Below are positions 21,867 through 32,769 of a stretch of DNA of 64,000 nt, piece by piece. A model generated the notes under the pieces. The model searched no databases and was not told the DNA's origin. It saw only the letters and a program-made list of their open reading frames with translations. Origin of the DNA: Ctenosaura bakeri. Taxonomy: Eukaryota; Chordata; Lepidosauria; Squamata; Iguanidae. The stretch is from assembly GCA_948474755.1 (NCBI GenBank), contig CAOLHI010001834.1, forward strand, positions 62,001 through 126,000. Direction: 5' to 3'. Every line of letters starts with the position of its first letter. Within the stretch, counting starts at the first letter, position 1. Position numbers and translations under genes: made by a program.

Positions 21867-22084
21867 GAGTGGATGGGGGGCAAGTTATCTGTTCTGAGCT
21901 GTGTGAAAAATTTGTGGTAAGAGTATGTCTAAACATTTTGGGACAGAAGGAGTTGACTTTCAAACTCATCAACAGATCCTTCTCTCAGAGCCTTTCTCCA
22001 AGGACTGGAACACCTTGCTTCAATGGGATGGACAGCGGTGCTGATGGGAAAGGAGGTAAAACTGTACCCTGCACTGCATCTGCA

Positions 22085-22661
22085 TAAGCTAATCATGCAA
22101 ACTACCAAGTTGCTATTGTGCGGCATTTCTCCCTTTATTTTGGCCATTGTTCTTCCCGGGAAAGGGCCTGTCCTCAAGGTATGTTCTGCCCTATAAGTAA
22201 TCCCAGTTTTTGGGGGCCTCTTCGGAGAACTCCCCACCACACTAGCAGACTGGCACTCTGTTAATTGAGTGATCTCCTCAGACGCTTCTCTTCGCTGAGC
22301 TCCGTCTTTCTTGCTATTTCCCGGACTGAAGACTTCAGGATAAGTGCAGTATCACTGCCTTTACACCCTCTCCACTGAATCCCCTATCAATTTCCACCTC
22401 TTTCCTTTCTCAATAGGTCTTGTATGCATGAGTGAGTGAGTGTGTTGGTGCGTGAGAACACATTTATTAATAACATCCAGTTATTGGGACGATTGTCTGG
22501 CTTCTTGTTTGGTCTGACCCTGTAAAAATTGGGTAAAAGATTCTTCTGGGTTACCCTGCCCCTTGTTTGGCAACAGCCAATGCTCTGATAATTTCCCCAA
22601 TCTTTGCATTTTTGGAGTGAATCAAGGTGTCCCCAAGGGACCTCCAGAAGTCAGGGTGACA
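22085..22661 (+). mobile_element. LTR copy 3, left border unclear
   Basis: Aligned with copy 2: GGGAAAGGGCCTGTCCTCAA, TATA-like CCCTATAAG (22190), CACACTAGCAGACTGG, the GAGTGAGTG run, a TTTATTAATAAC signal, GGTCTGACCCTGTAAAAATTGGG, and the end CAGGGTGACA at 22661. No partner LTR or internal retroviral gene lies nearby. Left of about 22085 I can no longer follow the match, so this copy may be truncated or reach further left. Confidence 0.75.
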
Positions 22662-23189
22662 ACAAGTCCAATGAAACACAACCATTCATTACTATTGCAA
22701 TAGTAGCCCACACAACTTATTATCAGCATGCAACTATGATTTTTTTAAAAACTTGGGAGCTGCTCTAGCTGCATTTCAGGCTTTTTATACATTCTTATCA
22801 TGCACTTTACTGTAATTAAGTTTCAGATAATTAACATTTTCCTTAAAGTCTGTCTTGCTTGCTATCTTTTTATCCTTGTTACAGAACATTAAACTACATT
22901 TACTGCTATCTCTATTCTTTCTTGAGGAGAAAAAAGAGTTTTCATCCTTGTAAAGCGATAAATAATTATGGGTAAAACTAATTTCAAAGAATCTGAATGG
23001 AAATTGGCTTTGCAATGCTGTCACTTATTTTCAGATTTCCTATGTAAGCTTTCTATGTGCATAGAAATGGTTTTTAACTTTAATTATCTGAAACTGCAGT
23101 CCTAAGCATACTAAGCATGAAGCAATTCCCATTGAACTCAGTGAGTAAACATGCCTAGGACCAAGTAAGTGTACCAACTTGAAGAAATT
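22662..23189. other. Mostly unassigned
   Basis: AT-rich, with one copy of the short dispersed motif at 23085-23165 (GCAGTCCTAAGCATAC, then ATTGAACTCAGTGAGTAAACATGCCTAGGA). It may belong to an old repeat family also seen at 14125 and 58950. Confidence 0.4.
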
Positions 23190-24460
23190 CAGACGGGTTT
23201 TTCTCATATTGATGAGGGGATTTTGTTTCATAAAACAATTTTCCAAAACATTCTTTGAATTTCTATTTTATTTTTTCATGCTGAGTAATCATCTTCTTTC
23301 CACATTGCAGCTCAACAATTGTATTCCTCTCTTTCTTCTTCTTTAGTTTATATGCTAACCATCTCCCAATTTTAGTAGCATGTTCAAACTGAGTTAACTT
23401 CATTTGTTTCACCTTTTTCTCTATATATTCAGTTGTTATTATCGCCATCTCCTTCTCTATTTTTTTAATCTGCTGTAATGATTTTTGCGACGGATTTTTC
23501 TTAAGTTCTTTTTCTTTCTCTTGAAGTTTGATCAATAACATTTGATATTTCTTCCACCTTTTTTTATTCTGAATTTGTCACTGCTGTATTAAAAAACCCT
23601 CTCATTACTGCTTTTGATGCATCCCAAACTGTTTTCATTTTCATATCTTCTTTTATATTTTCTTTAAAATAGTTTTTTTAACACTTCTTTCATTTGTTTT
23701 ACTATCATTCAATAAGCTATCATTCAATCGCCATTGAAATTGTTTCATCTTCTCTTGGGTTTGCCACATTACCGGATGATGATCGGATATGACCTTAGGC
23801 AGTATTTCTGTTTTCCTTATCTCTGATAACCAATGCTTAGAAATAAAAATCATATCTATTCAAGACCAAGATTGATGAACTTCAGAGAAGAAAGTAAAAT
23901 CTTTAACATTTGGGTAAATGGTTCTTCATACATATAAAACAGATAGTTCTTCACACATCTGAAAAAAATCTTTTGGTAATCTCCCCCTCATTACTTGATC
24001 ATCTTTATTCTGAGAGGTTGTTTTATCCATTTTGATATCCAAAACTCCATTCCAATCGCCCACTAAAATCAAATCTTCATACTCATATGCTGATATTTTC
24101 CCTCGTAATTTCTTATAAAATTCACCTTTATTTTCATTTGGGGTATAGACATCAACCAATAAATTTTTTTTTACCATTTTTTAAGATTTCAATGCCCAGT
24201 ATTCTTCCTTCTTCATCTTCAAAAATTTGTTTTGCTTGAATATCTTTTTCAATATAAATTGTAACCCCTCTTTTCTTCTTCACGTATGAAGAAGCAAAAC
24301 ATTGACCTAATTTAGAATTATATAAATATTTTTCTTGGGTTTTCTTTATGTGAGTCTAATAATACAGTAATTTGAGGTCTTAACCTTTCTAAATAATGAA
24401 AAATCTGTCTTCTCTTTGATTGTGAATGTATTCCTCATACATTCCATGAAATTATCTTCA
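23190..24460 (-). pseudogene. L1 ORF2 N-terminal remnant (endonuclease region)
   Basis: ORF2p carries an APE-type endonuclease, then the RT. The start near 24450 reads MKIISWNV, then GIHSQSKRRQIFHYLERL, like L1 endonucleases. The frame at 23926-24177 contains YEDLILVGDWNGVLD, including the GDWN motif (N and D type catalytic residues). A frame at 23653-23853 carries ISDHHPVMW, matching the SDH motif of the active site. The final frame, 23263-23541, is the K-rich region before the RT. Frameshifts separate all parts, and the RT is missing. Confidence 0.85.
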
Positions 24461-24476
24461 TATTTACTATTCTTCT

Positions 24477-25175
24477 TTACTTCTCTTTTTTCTTTTTCTC
24501 TTCTGGTTCTACCAATTCCATCTCTTCTTCGGACATTGGACTATCTTCGTCTGCCACTCCTGCTCCCATCTGTGTTAAATCCCTTGTTTTTTCTGATTTC
24601 TTGTCTTCAGTCTTTGCTGTTTTAGATCCAGTTTTCAGATATTTTTCTTGAAATTCCATTGCTTGCTGCACAAAAGTTATCCTCCTTCATCTGCCTTCAA
24701 AGAAAAAGGAAAGCCTTTCTGGTATCTCCCATCTGTATCTTATTTCCTTTGCATGGAGAATCCTTACCAAGAATGCATACTCTCTTCTGCTCCTTATCAC
24801 ACTAGGCGGTACATCTTTTAAAATTTTGATTTCATTCTCATCCACTATTAATTTTTCTTTGTAGTTTTGTTCAATGATTAAATCCTGGATCTTTTCCCTG
24901 CTAAAATAAACCACAACATCTTGAGGTAAATCCCTCCGCTTTGCCATTGCCGATTCACTTTTGAACACCTTGTCTATTTCATGTTCAAATCTTGCTCTTC
25001 TTTGACCTATATATGGTGCCAAAATATCTGTTACTCTGTGGTGTAAGTTTTCCCCTTTTTGTTCAGGGAGACCCCTTAACTTCAAACATCTGCTTCGTTG
25101 GTGGATTTACAGTCTCATTATAGTTTCTTTATCTTTTTGCTGCTCTTTCTTCATCTGCTCCACCCACAGCTCCTT
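24477..25175 (-). pseudogene. L1 ORF1 remnant
   Basis: ORF1p is an RNA-binding trimeric chaperone of the L1 particle. The 132-codon frame at 24687-25085 carries the conserved MKLRGLPEQKGENLHHRVTD start of the RNA-binding domain, then DVVVYFSREKIQDLI and the C-terminal domain (RYRWEIPERLSFFF). A second frame (24477-24671) holds the acidic tail (SEEEMELVEPEEKKKKEK). The coiled coil upstream (to about 25175) is in another frame with a stop. It is frameshifted and 5'-incomplete, so it is not functional. Confidence 0.82.
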
Positions 25176-25194
25176 ATCATTGGTCATGCTGTCT

Positions 25195-25270
25195 GTAAAC
25201 TTCTGGGAGTTGAAATGCAAAGTATTTGGAAAGTCAAGGACTCCCACACCCTCCAATGCTCCCTGTTGCT
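25195..25270 (-). repeat. Short interspersed repeat fragment
   Basis: The reverse complement reads GGGAGTCCTTGACTTTCC, then TTTGCATTTCAACTCCCAG. Motifs of the type 'CAACTCCCAG' recur at 28141 and 34330 and point to an old dispersed repeat of unknown family. Confidence 0.35.
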
Positions 25271-25770
25271 CATTTTGAAACAACAGAGGTAAGCTGAGGA
25301 CAAAGGGGGAATATGAGAGGAGGACAGAGGAACTAGGACATTTTAAAAGCAGTTTAAAAAGTTGGATGACAGAAGATTAAAAGGGACTGCCCTTGTCAAA
25401 TGAGGACAGTTGGAGGGTATGCGCTCCTCCCCCTCTGAACTCAAGTCTATGTACATGTTTACTCACAAGCATGTGAACATGGGCATACATATACACACAC
25501 ACATATTCAGCTTCTCAGAATATTCATCTACTTACAAAAACTCCCATTGCATTTATTCCCAGGTAACTGTACAAAGCTACATACCTGGGAATATAAGGCA
25601 ATGGGGCCAATGACAGCCATAATTTCCGGTGGACCCTGGTACAAATTACATTTTGCTCCTTTCCTTTCCCCCAATTTAGTTTGATTATATATTAGTATTA
25701 ATCATTACTAATGATGCACATTTCAAATTGTATGTGTCTGTGTGCATGCACATGTGTGCTTGCACACGTT
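25271..25770. other. No recognisable feature
   Basis: Mixed sequence with short CA/TG runs (25490-25503, 25735-25760). Confidence 0.45.
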
Positions 25771-25820
25771 AGGGATAACCCTGCTTAGCTTCCAAGATCA
25801 GATAGGATATGATCCTTTTA
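25771..25820 (-). repeat. 5S rRNA-like fragment (SINE head)
   Basis: The reverse complement contains TGATCTTGGAAGCTAAGCAG, the internal-promoter A-box region of 5S rRNA. The remaining 5S sequence is missing or degraded. A relic of a 5S-headed SINE is more likely than a gene. Confidence 0.6.
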
Positions 25821-26021
25821 GGGTATTTAGGTCATTTTAGGTCTTACAGTCATGGCTTAAGTTCTTAATGACTTATTCCTTTTGTCACAAAGAATTTTGT
25901 GACTTCTGGCAATGAGCATCCATCTTAATCGACCTAATCTGTATGAGAAAAAGAAATCTGGGTGGTGCTTCCCCCTTCCTGTCAACCAATCTTTCTGTAG
26001 AAGAAATCTCTTTGAAATGGA

Positions 26022-26231
26022 TTTGTTGTTGTTGTTGTTGTTGTTGTTACTGTTGTTGTTGTCAAGTGCCTTCCAGTCGTTTCCAACTTATAGTGACCTT
26101 AAGGAGAACCTATCACAGGGTTTTCCAAGGCTGAGAGTGTGTGATGCACCCAGGGTAACCCAGTGGGTTTCCATGGTTGAGCAGGAAATTGAACCTTGGT
26201 CTCCAGGGTTGTAGTCTAGCGCTCAAACTCA
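26022..26231 (-). mobile_element. tRNA-headed SINE, short form, (CAA)n tail
   Basis: The minus-strand body runs from a GAGCGCTAGACTACAACCC head to a GTCACTATAAGTTGGAAAC tail with a (CAA)n expansion (TTG on the plus strand, 26022-26063). The head is incomplete: the type A MITE begins at 26232, so the MITE may have inserted into or cut off the SINE head. Confidence 0.83.
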
Positions 26232-26342
26232 GGCCATTTCTGCACTACACTCTTATAGCATGATTATTCCACTTTCAACATCCTATGGAATCCTGGGGTT
26301 TGCAGTTTAAGGAGGGGCCAGCTTGGTAGTGTGGAGATAGCC
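26232..26342. mobile_element. Type A MITE, short internally deleted form
   Basis: It starts GGCCATTTCTGCACTACAC and keeps the left arm up to TGGGGTTTGCAGTTTAAGG. It then jumps through GGGGCCAGCTTGGTAG to the end GTGTGGAGATAGCC. TCA flanks it on both sides (26229-26231, 26343-26345), a perfect 3-bp duplication. The copy at 29327 has the same deletion junction. Confidence 0.82.
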
Positions 26343-26345
26343 TCA

Positions 26346-28140
26346 ATCACATTTGCTCTTTGAAAGAGATTGTGAAGAGGAAAAACTACCAGTTATAAAA
26401 GGGGTGGATGCCTCACCTTAAAAGTGTTCAGGAAAGAAAGAGAAAACAGGAAAAAGCTGTTGGCAATCAACACCTCTCTTCTCCACACACTTTTGAAGAA
26501 ACTGTCTTAAACACTACAGAATGGCTGACCTCATTTGTCATCCTTATCATCCATCCTTGGTTTTAAGCTAGCTATTTTGATTCAAATTAGTTCTGACACA
26601 ATGTGCAGTTGAATTCGATTGGTGTTACAAAGTGGTTTCTTCTCCCAATCTGATGCTTGATTACCCTGATGCTTAAATCCCACTGAATTAAACAAAAAGA
26701 ACACCTAGGACTGTAATTTAAATGATGATGACCACACTATTATTTATGGATTTAGCAACATGTCTTCGCTCCCAACCCCACAAGCACAAAAGAAAATATC
26801 TAGAAGATTTGTTTCTATCTTTTGGAAAAGGTTTGAGCTTTTCCAAAAAATTAACTTGACAGGAAAATAGCAGTAAAAATACATAAATTACCTAAGCAAG
26901 GTTTTTCTTCTCCCTGAGTGGCATAACAAGAGGGGAGAAAGAAAACAAAATCTGTCTTCTTCTTAAACTTGCTCACCCACAGGGCTGACCTTGAAGAAAA
27001 AGCTACCAATAATATCTATGCTGCTGGAACATAGGAGACGAAGAGAAGGTAGAGAGAGAAAATAAAACATTTTTTGTTGGTTGCTAGATGTGATGACAGA
27101 TTGAAATGCATTACATTACATCCCAACAGGTCTACTGCTTTATCTACTGCTTTATTTCCAAAGAAGTAATCTCATTGGAGTCTAGGAACTCTCCCCCTAC
27201 TGCCTAGTTATCTGACTCTCTCTCTCCCCTCTTCTCCCTGCTTCTCTTGCAAATGCCTCTAGTTGGCTGTTTTGGTATCCCTAATTGACAAGATGGGAAG
27301 GCAAAAGAGACATTTTCAGAGTGGAAATTCTGTAGGAATCTCAAATGACTTGGGGTAATGTTTTTTCTTTCCTTCTTTAAGCATGCATCCAATGCCAGAG
27401 AATTATCTTTGGGCACTGCCTCAAGAATCTTTGAAATCAGAAAAATTCCAAAAAAAATTCTATCCTATGTTGCATTATAAAAATAAAGAAAAATAAATCT
27501 TGCAAGATTCTACTTGGAGAGCCCAGTCATTTGAAAAACTTAGGAGGATAAATGATTGTATTACAAAAACCTTTTGTACTTGAATGAACAACTGTTTTAT
27601 CAGTCCAAGACCCAGCTCTTCTAAGACTTTTGTATATGGATATGAATACCCAACAATGTCTTGGATTTTTCTATATGGGCATTTATACCCAAAATACACT
27701 GGGGCCATGCCATACATAGAACCAGGATTAAGTTGGTTATTATGTCTCTTTTTTCTTAAGCATACACATATGCAGTTTGGATCCACTGAATTAATAAGAA
27801 CTTGTTAAGTCAGCACTAATGAAAATCCTTTAATTCAATTGGTCTACTCTAGTTGGCACTGACAGTTGAATTTAGCCTATTGTCACAATGTATTTGCCAT
27901 CCCACTTCTGTATTTTTTGTTAGTAGAAAAAAAAAATCTCATAGGGAATAGGTGGAATTGTCTGAAAGACTCCAAGAAAAGCACAGGTATTCAAGCAGGC
28001 GATTAGCTTTGGAAGATGAACCCAGTTGGTGTAAGGTTTTCCATTCACAATGGAAAGAAAAATTATGTAGTTAAGCTCTAGGAAATGAACTATTATTATG
28101 CAAATAATTAAAATATGTTTGAACAGAGTTTGTCTTATTT
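26346..28140. other. No recognisable feature
   Basis: AT-rich sequence. The short frames at 27204-27808 overlap on opposite strands and show no family resemblance. Confidence 0.45.
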
Positions 28141-28225
28141 TTTGGACTAGGATTCCCATAATCCCTCAGCCAGCATGGCCACTGATTATGCTAGTTGGAG
28201 TATTGGGGGATTTTCAGTTTTAAAA
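28141..28225 (+). repeat. Interspersed repeat fragment with CCCAGCC-type arms
   Basis: GGACTAGGATTCCCATAATC, then CCTCAGCCAGCATGGCC, resembles a repeat common in reptile DNA, ending in a poly(A)-like stretch at 28220. The family is not named with certainty. Confidence 0.4.
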
Positions 28226-28593
28226 AAAAAGAAAATAAAAAGGAAAAAGAAAAAGAATTCAAGTTGTGGGTCTGATATACTATAAAGAAATCAGTGTTAT
28301 ATAGACACAGAGTAATTAAAATGAGATCTTCTGTGGAAGCACATATTAATGATTAGTCTCCATGAAACAAAATACATCTCTCCAGGCAAAGTTTAGTGCA
28401 TACTGGAAAGTACAAAAGTTGTCATTTATTTTTTTAGGATTATGGACGCTGGGCAGAACAGATACTGAGTTTCCACATCACTACTAATCACACACTGTTA
28501 TTTCAAGAGTAAGTGTGTATATATGTGTGTGTCTCTGACTCAACTTTTTGAACAAAATATATGTTTTCTAAACAGGCCACATACTTATACTAT

Positions 28594-28796
28594 AGCGATT
28601 TCCGCATTACATTGTTACAGTGTTATTATTCCACTTTCAATATCCTATGGAATCCTGAGGTTTGCAGTTTAAGGAAGAGCCTTTAAAATTCTCAGCCAGA
28701 GAGCTCTTTGGCCTCAGTAGACTACAAACCCCAGAATTCCACAGGACATTGACAGTGGAATAATAGCACTATAACGGGTATAGGGCAGAAATGGCC
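28594..28796. mobile_element. Palindromic MITE, type A, full length
   Basis: It starts AGCGATTTCCGCATTACAT and ends GGGCAGAAATGGCC, with the central CTCAGCCAGAGAGCTCTTTGG in the opposite orientation to the other copies. Since the element is nearly symmetric, it is a type A copy inverted relative to them. The flanking triplets TAT and TGT are a degraded duplication at best. Confidence 0.85.
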
Positions 28797-28804
28797 TGTG
28801 TTAC

Positions 28805-29140
28805 AGTACCCACATTTAGGAGAGCTCTGTCATTAGCTTGATTTAATGTTCTCCCAACAGCAGTATTGGAAGGGAAATATGGGGAAATTCCCTATGAAAC
28901 TCGATTTTGCTACTATGATACTGGTGCTATAGAAACCACAGTCCATGTACTTTTGTATTGTCAATTATATAAGGATATTCACCAACAGCTTGTTAATCCC
29001 CTTCTAATCAAATTCCAAGAACATTTTGATGTTTTTTATTTACACTATCTATTGGATAATCAGGAACAAATTGTTATACTAAATATACTATCTTCTTTCT
29101 CTTTTCACCCTGCTATTGGGAATTGCAGTAAAATGTAAGC
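28805..29140 (+). pseudogene. LINE reverse transcriptase C-terminal zinc-finger-like fragment
   Basis: The translation gives FNVLPTAVLEGKYGEIPYETRF, then a Cys-His pattern (FCYY...HVLLYC), LYKDIHQQLVNPLL and an LHYLLDNQE tail. This layout resembles the small zinc-binding domain after the RT in non-LTR elements. One of the expected cysteines (CxxC) is missing. A stop precedes the frame and no RT motifs are present. A host gene is unlikely. Confidence 0.5.
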
Positions 29141-29326
29141 TATCTCCATTTCCAAACAGGCAAGTAAGATGGGTTATGTTGTTTCCTGCTCATGCATTCA
29201 TATTTGAGCCCATTGGCAAGCACAGCAAGCAACTGAGCCAGCAGGAGTAGAGGCTTGCAACACAGGGACATTTTTGCTCAGTGGACAATTTACAGTGCAA
29301 TTCTAGATATACTTCATTGAAACTAA

Positions 29327-29434
29327 AGCCATTTCCGCACTAGACTGTTAATAGCACTATGATTCCACTTTCAACATCGGATGGAATCCTAGGGTTTGCA
29401 GTTTCAGGAAGGGCCAGCTGGTGCGGAAATGGCC
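29327..29434. mobile_element. Type A MITE, short internally deleted form
   Basis: It starts AGCCATTTCCGCACTAGAC and ends GGTGCGGAAATGGCC. The junction GCAGTTTCAGGAAGGGCCAGC is like that at 26232-26342. TAA duplications lie at 29324-29326 and 29435-29437. At 108 bp it is about half the length of the full form. Confidence 0.82.
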
Positions 29435-29437
29435 TAA

Positions 29438-30680
29438 ATCCCACTGTATTCAGTGGAGCTTACTACCTAGGGGGCATGTACATGATGTTAGTCTTAGCAT
29501 GGCATGTTAGAGAACCTCACATTGTATTTCAAGAAATGTGAATAAGGAACATGGATATTCTTAGTAGGAGTTTAGGTTGCATAGGCAGCTGAGCAACTGT
29601 GGAACAGTCACAATCAAAACAAGAGTTTTACAAATCTAAATTTCACTGGATTTTAGAAAATTTGACTCAGCTGTAGAGCAAATTCCATTTACAAGCTCAC
29701 TAAAGCTTTACAGAAGGCCTTGTATCCAATTTGGCAGAGAATCTTTGAATGCTCAGGGGTTCTTTCCCGTTAATGCTTTGTTAGCTATTTCACTGTAGGA
29801 GACTTTACCATGAATTCTAGTTTGAAAGAAGAAATCTATGCATTGAGTATTATACGGAAATTGCATGATGGTGCCCTTAGAAGAGGCCATATATAAAAAT
29901 TCATAAGACACATGAATGGCAAAATCTGATTAATAATAATCAGTCTCCTCTTCTGTGAAAAGATACAGATGTTAAGAGCATTGTCTCATTCAAATTGGGT
30001 ATATCTACATAGGTAGAAAAAGCAGTGGTCAGTACAGTTTAGTAAATTAAAGTTCTAATTTCTGCAAAGAAATGCCAAAGGCAGGTAGAAAGTGTACCTA
30101 ATTTAATAGTTTCACATTCAAAGTCTTGGTTCATCTATTATTAAAAACTAGTAACTACCTAATGGTGTATGACATACAATGCAGTACACATATACAGGAT
30201 TCAGACAATGATTATCTTGAACCCAGACAATGATGATCTTGAACTCAGACAAAGATTATCACCCACATATTTATTTATTTGACTGATATCTTGTCTTCCT
30301 TCCAGAACTGGAGCTCAATGTGGATCGCAACAAGATTCAAAACAGGTTAAAAATGATCAAAAAGTTTAAACATTTTTAAATTAATTTTCTTTATTGATTT
30401 CATTCAAAGCTACATGTGTTCTGGATACGTAATACAGAAAGTTAAAATGTTAAAATATAATCAAACCAATTATAATATTACAACAGTATTACTGGACTAA
30501 AAGCAATGTAAAGTCACATCAATTACAAAGCACAGTGCCAGTCTATTAAAAGCTCCTTTCTCAGCAGACAAGCAATTTCAGAAAGCCTGCCTGCAGTCTT
30601 TGCCTGTCATTAGATTGACAACAGGAAAGGGGCCAGCCTAGCTTCTCATGGAAAGCAGTTCCACAACATAAGAGCAGACC
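29438..30680. other. No recognisable gene; weak LINE-tail-like segment
   Basis: At 30260-30350 a TTTATTTATTTGACTG segment resembles a reversed LINE 3' tail. The rest is AT-rich without features I recognise. Confidence 0.4.
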
Positions 30681-30905
30681 AGTCGCATAGGGATGGGGGG
30701 TGGGGAGACTGTTTGCCCCAGGCAATATTTTTGGGCGGTCCCGGCCCGCAGCCACTCCCACACACACCATGCCCATGCCCCCATGTGCCCTGGCCACATG
30801 CCCACGCACCGCAGCCATGCCCCCATGCACAGTGGCCACACGTCTCACACCGTAGCCCCCCATCCCACCCCGACTGCACACACTCCAAGCTCTGCCACTG
30901 GAGCA
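30680..30905. repeat. GC-rich degenerate tandem repeat
   Basis: CATGCCC/CCATGC/GGCCACA motifs repeat irregularly (about 28-30 bp apart) over 30760-30850, after a G-run and CCCCAGGCAATATTTTTGGG. It looks like a minisatellite grown inside a dispersed repeat related to 1770-1830. Several overlapping His/Pro-rich frames arise from it and are not genes. Confidence 0.5.
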
Positions 30906-31980
30906 GACTCAAAGAAGCTCTCTTGCCCATGAGGGTCAGGACACTGAAAGAAACACAATGATTGCCAACAGACATGAGTGGCATTTCCTATGTATATTCA
31001 AATCAGTGTATCCCTTAAATTATGTGTTTGACTTAGAGAGGAAATGTGTGCAATGGCTGTAAAGGAAGTAAAGTATTAGAGAAATAGACTGTGTGGGGCT
31101 GGCTTGAATCCAGAGATGAGTGGAAGGCACTGCTGCTTATGTGGAGAGTGAATTCACTGATCCCATCCTTCATTGGCAGCTCCTCAAACTTGTTAAAAAT
31201 TCTTCTACACGTCCTTGTCTCTAAAGATCCAGACAGTGAAGAAATTAAGGCAATGGAGAAATAAGCTGCACTGAGCTAGAAGAGTCAGTCTGCCCTCCTA
31301 TGCTACCACCCCAGAACTCTGGAGAAAATGCAGGTGCTAAAGTTATGCACTAAATAGGATTCCAGCTATTGAATTTAGAAGACTGTGGGACTCTCAAGAA
31401 GGAGGGAATAGTTGCCAAAAACCCTGTGTTCCACTTTGGCTACCACTCCAACAGCTTAAATAATCCTTAAATACATAACTTAAATATAAACTAGTTATAG
31501 CACTACAAGAAAATATAGTAATCTGTATTGAACAATAGTTTTCTTTGCAACGTTAGAGAAGTTTCATTTCTTTTGAAATTCAAAAGAAAAGCTTCAGTGT
31601 TCAAAAAGATAGATAAAAGAAAAAAAAATGCTACTGTGTATACATCAAGCCAGCTTCATTTAGGGCTTATCTAAGAGAAAATTGTGAGAATCACAAAAGT
31701 AAACCTTTTTTCTCTCTTTTATTTCTTCTTGGAAAGAAAATCTCTTAAACCTTACTTAGAGGATGATATAACTTGCACCTTATGAGAGAAAAGGATTTAA
31801 ATAAAATAAAATATGTTTGATGGAGTCCTGCTGCAAAAATCCAGCCTTACTGCATTCTGATAGTGATTAATCAGTCCCAAATCTAGAGGATATCTTTCAC
31901 ACAATGGATTTAAACATAAGCGGTACCATAGAAGCCGGCTTAAATTCCCTGTAACAAAACCAATCATAACAGAAAACAGG
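30906..31980. other. No recognisable feature
   Basis: AT-rich sequence without frames or repeats of note. Confidence 0.5.
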
Positions 31981-32231
31981 GAGAGCCAGTGTAATGTAGT
32001 GGTTTGAGCATAGGGCTATGACTTTGGAGATCAGGGTCAAATTTCCCCTTGGCCATTGAAACTCACTGGGTGATCTTGGGTAAGTTACATTCTCTCAGCC
32101 TCAGAAGAAGGCAAAGGCAAAAAACTCCCTTCTGAAGAAACCTTGTCAAAAAAAACCTTGTGATAGGTTCACCTTAGAATTTCCACAAGTCAAAAATGAC
32201 TTGAAGGCACACAACAACAACAACAACAACC
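31981..32231 (+). mobile_element. tRNA-headed SINE, long form, (CAA)n tail
   Basis: It starts GAGAGCCAGTGTAATGTAG with the A-box-like TAGTGGTTTGAG. A degenerate B box follows (GGTCAAATTTCC), then CACTGGGTGATCTTGGGTAA. The CCTCAGAAGAAGGCAAAGGC centre is present. The tail CAAAAATGACTTGAAGGCAC runs into (CAA)n. It is the most complete copy in the window. Confidence 0.9.
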
Positions 32232-32769
32232 AGAGAACAGGAGTTGGAGACCTGGAATTAATGGTTATAAGAAGTCCTGAAGGAAATGAGGTACCATTCA
32301 GCCTCCGACTCAGATTTTAAAGAAATAATTATTCTATTTTACACACACTATGTGGAGAACAAGAAAATAAAACTAAGGTCCTTTCATATGTCAATAGCAC
32401 ATTGTTCTGTTACAATCCCAGCATTACCATTTCTGTGACGCTATTGGGTTAGGAACGATATCTTTCGCAACTTTTCTCCTTAAGTGGGTGAGTAGTGGTA
32501 TCACCCCATGTTCCTTCTGCATGATAGTGTCATTGGCCACTCCCTTTCCCCTGCCTTTATTCTGCCTCAGCGCTCCTAACAGGTCGGGTTTTTTAAGCAG
32601 TACTAGTGCAGTAGTGTGTAATGGCATGACACACCACCACACTTTTGCACTATAATGCTTAAAAATGTATTTAAAAAATTTAAAAGTTTTAACTCAAAGG
32701 AGAATTTTAAAATAAACATGGAGAGGTGATAGATTTTGAAGTTACCACAGCATGGGAATAGCTGAGGGA
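32232..32769. other. Unassigned; possible old repeat
   Basis: At 32430-32600 motifs such as GGTATCACCCC and GTGACGCTATTGGG recall the repeat at 5950-6300 in weak form. Otherwise nothing. Confidence 0.3.

Larger units (their letters stand above)
23190..25185 (-). mobile_element. L1 LINE fragment, both ends missing
   Basis: On the minus strand it runs from within the ORF1 coiled coil (about 25185), through the ORF1 C-terminal domain, a short inter-ORF region, and the ORF2 endonuclease into the segment before the RT, ending near 23190. The gene order and the A-rich coding strand are those of vertebrate L1. The missing 3' half is unusual for L1, which normally loses its 5' end. A later deletion or an aberrant insertion is likely. 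Confidence 0.85.

Noticed and set aside
21869..22240. 72- and 103-codon frames near LTR copy 3
   Set aside because: They overlap on opposite strands at the LTR border and do not continue into retroviral genes.
30561..30984. His/Pro/Gly-rich frames on both strands
   Set aside because: They arise from a degenerate GC-rich tandem repeat in several frames at once, which is typical of minisatellites.
31981..32060. tRNA gene
   Set aside because: Only A- and B-box-like text remains, no cloverleaf can be formed, and the sequence continues into the SINE body.
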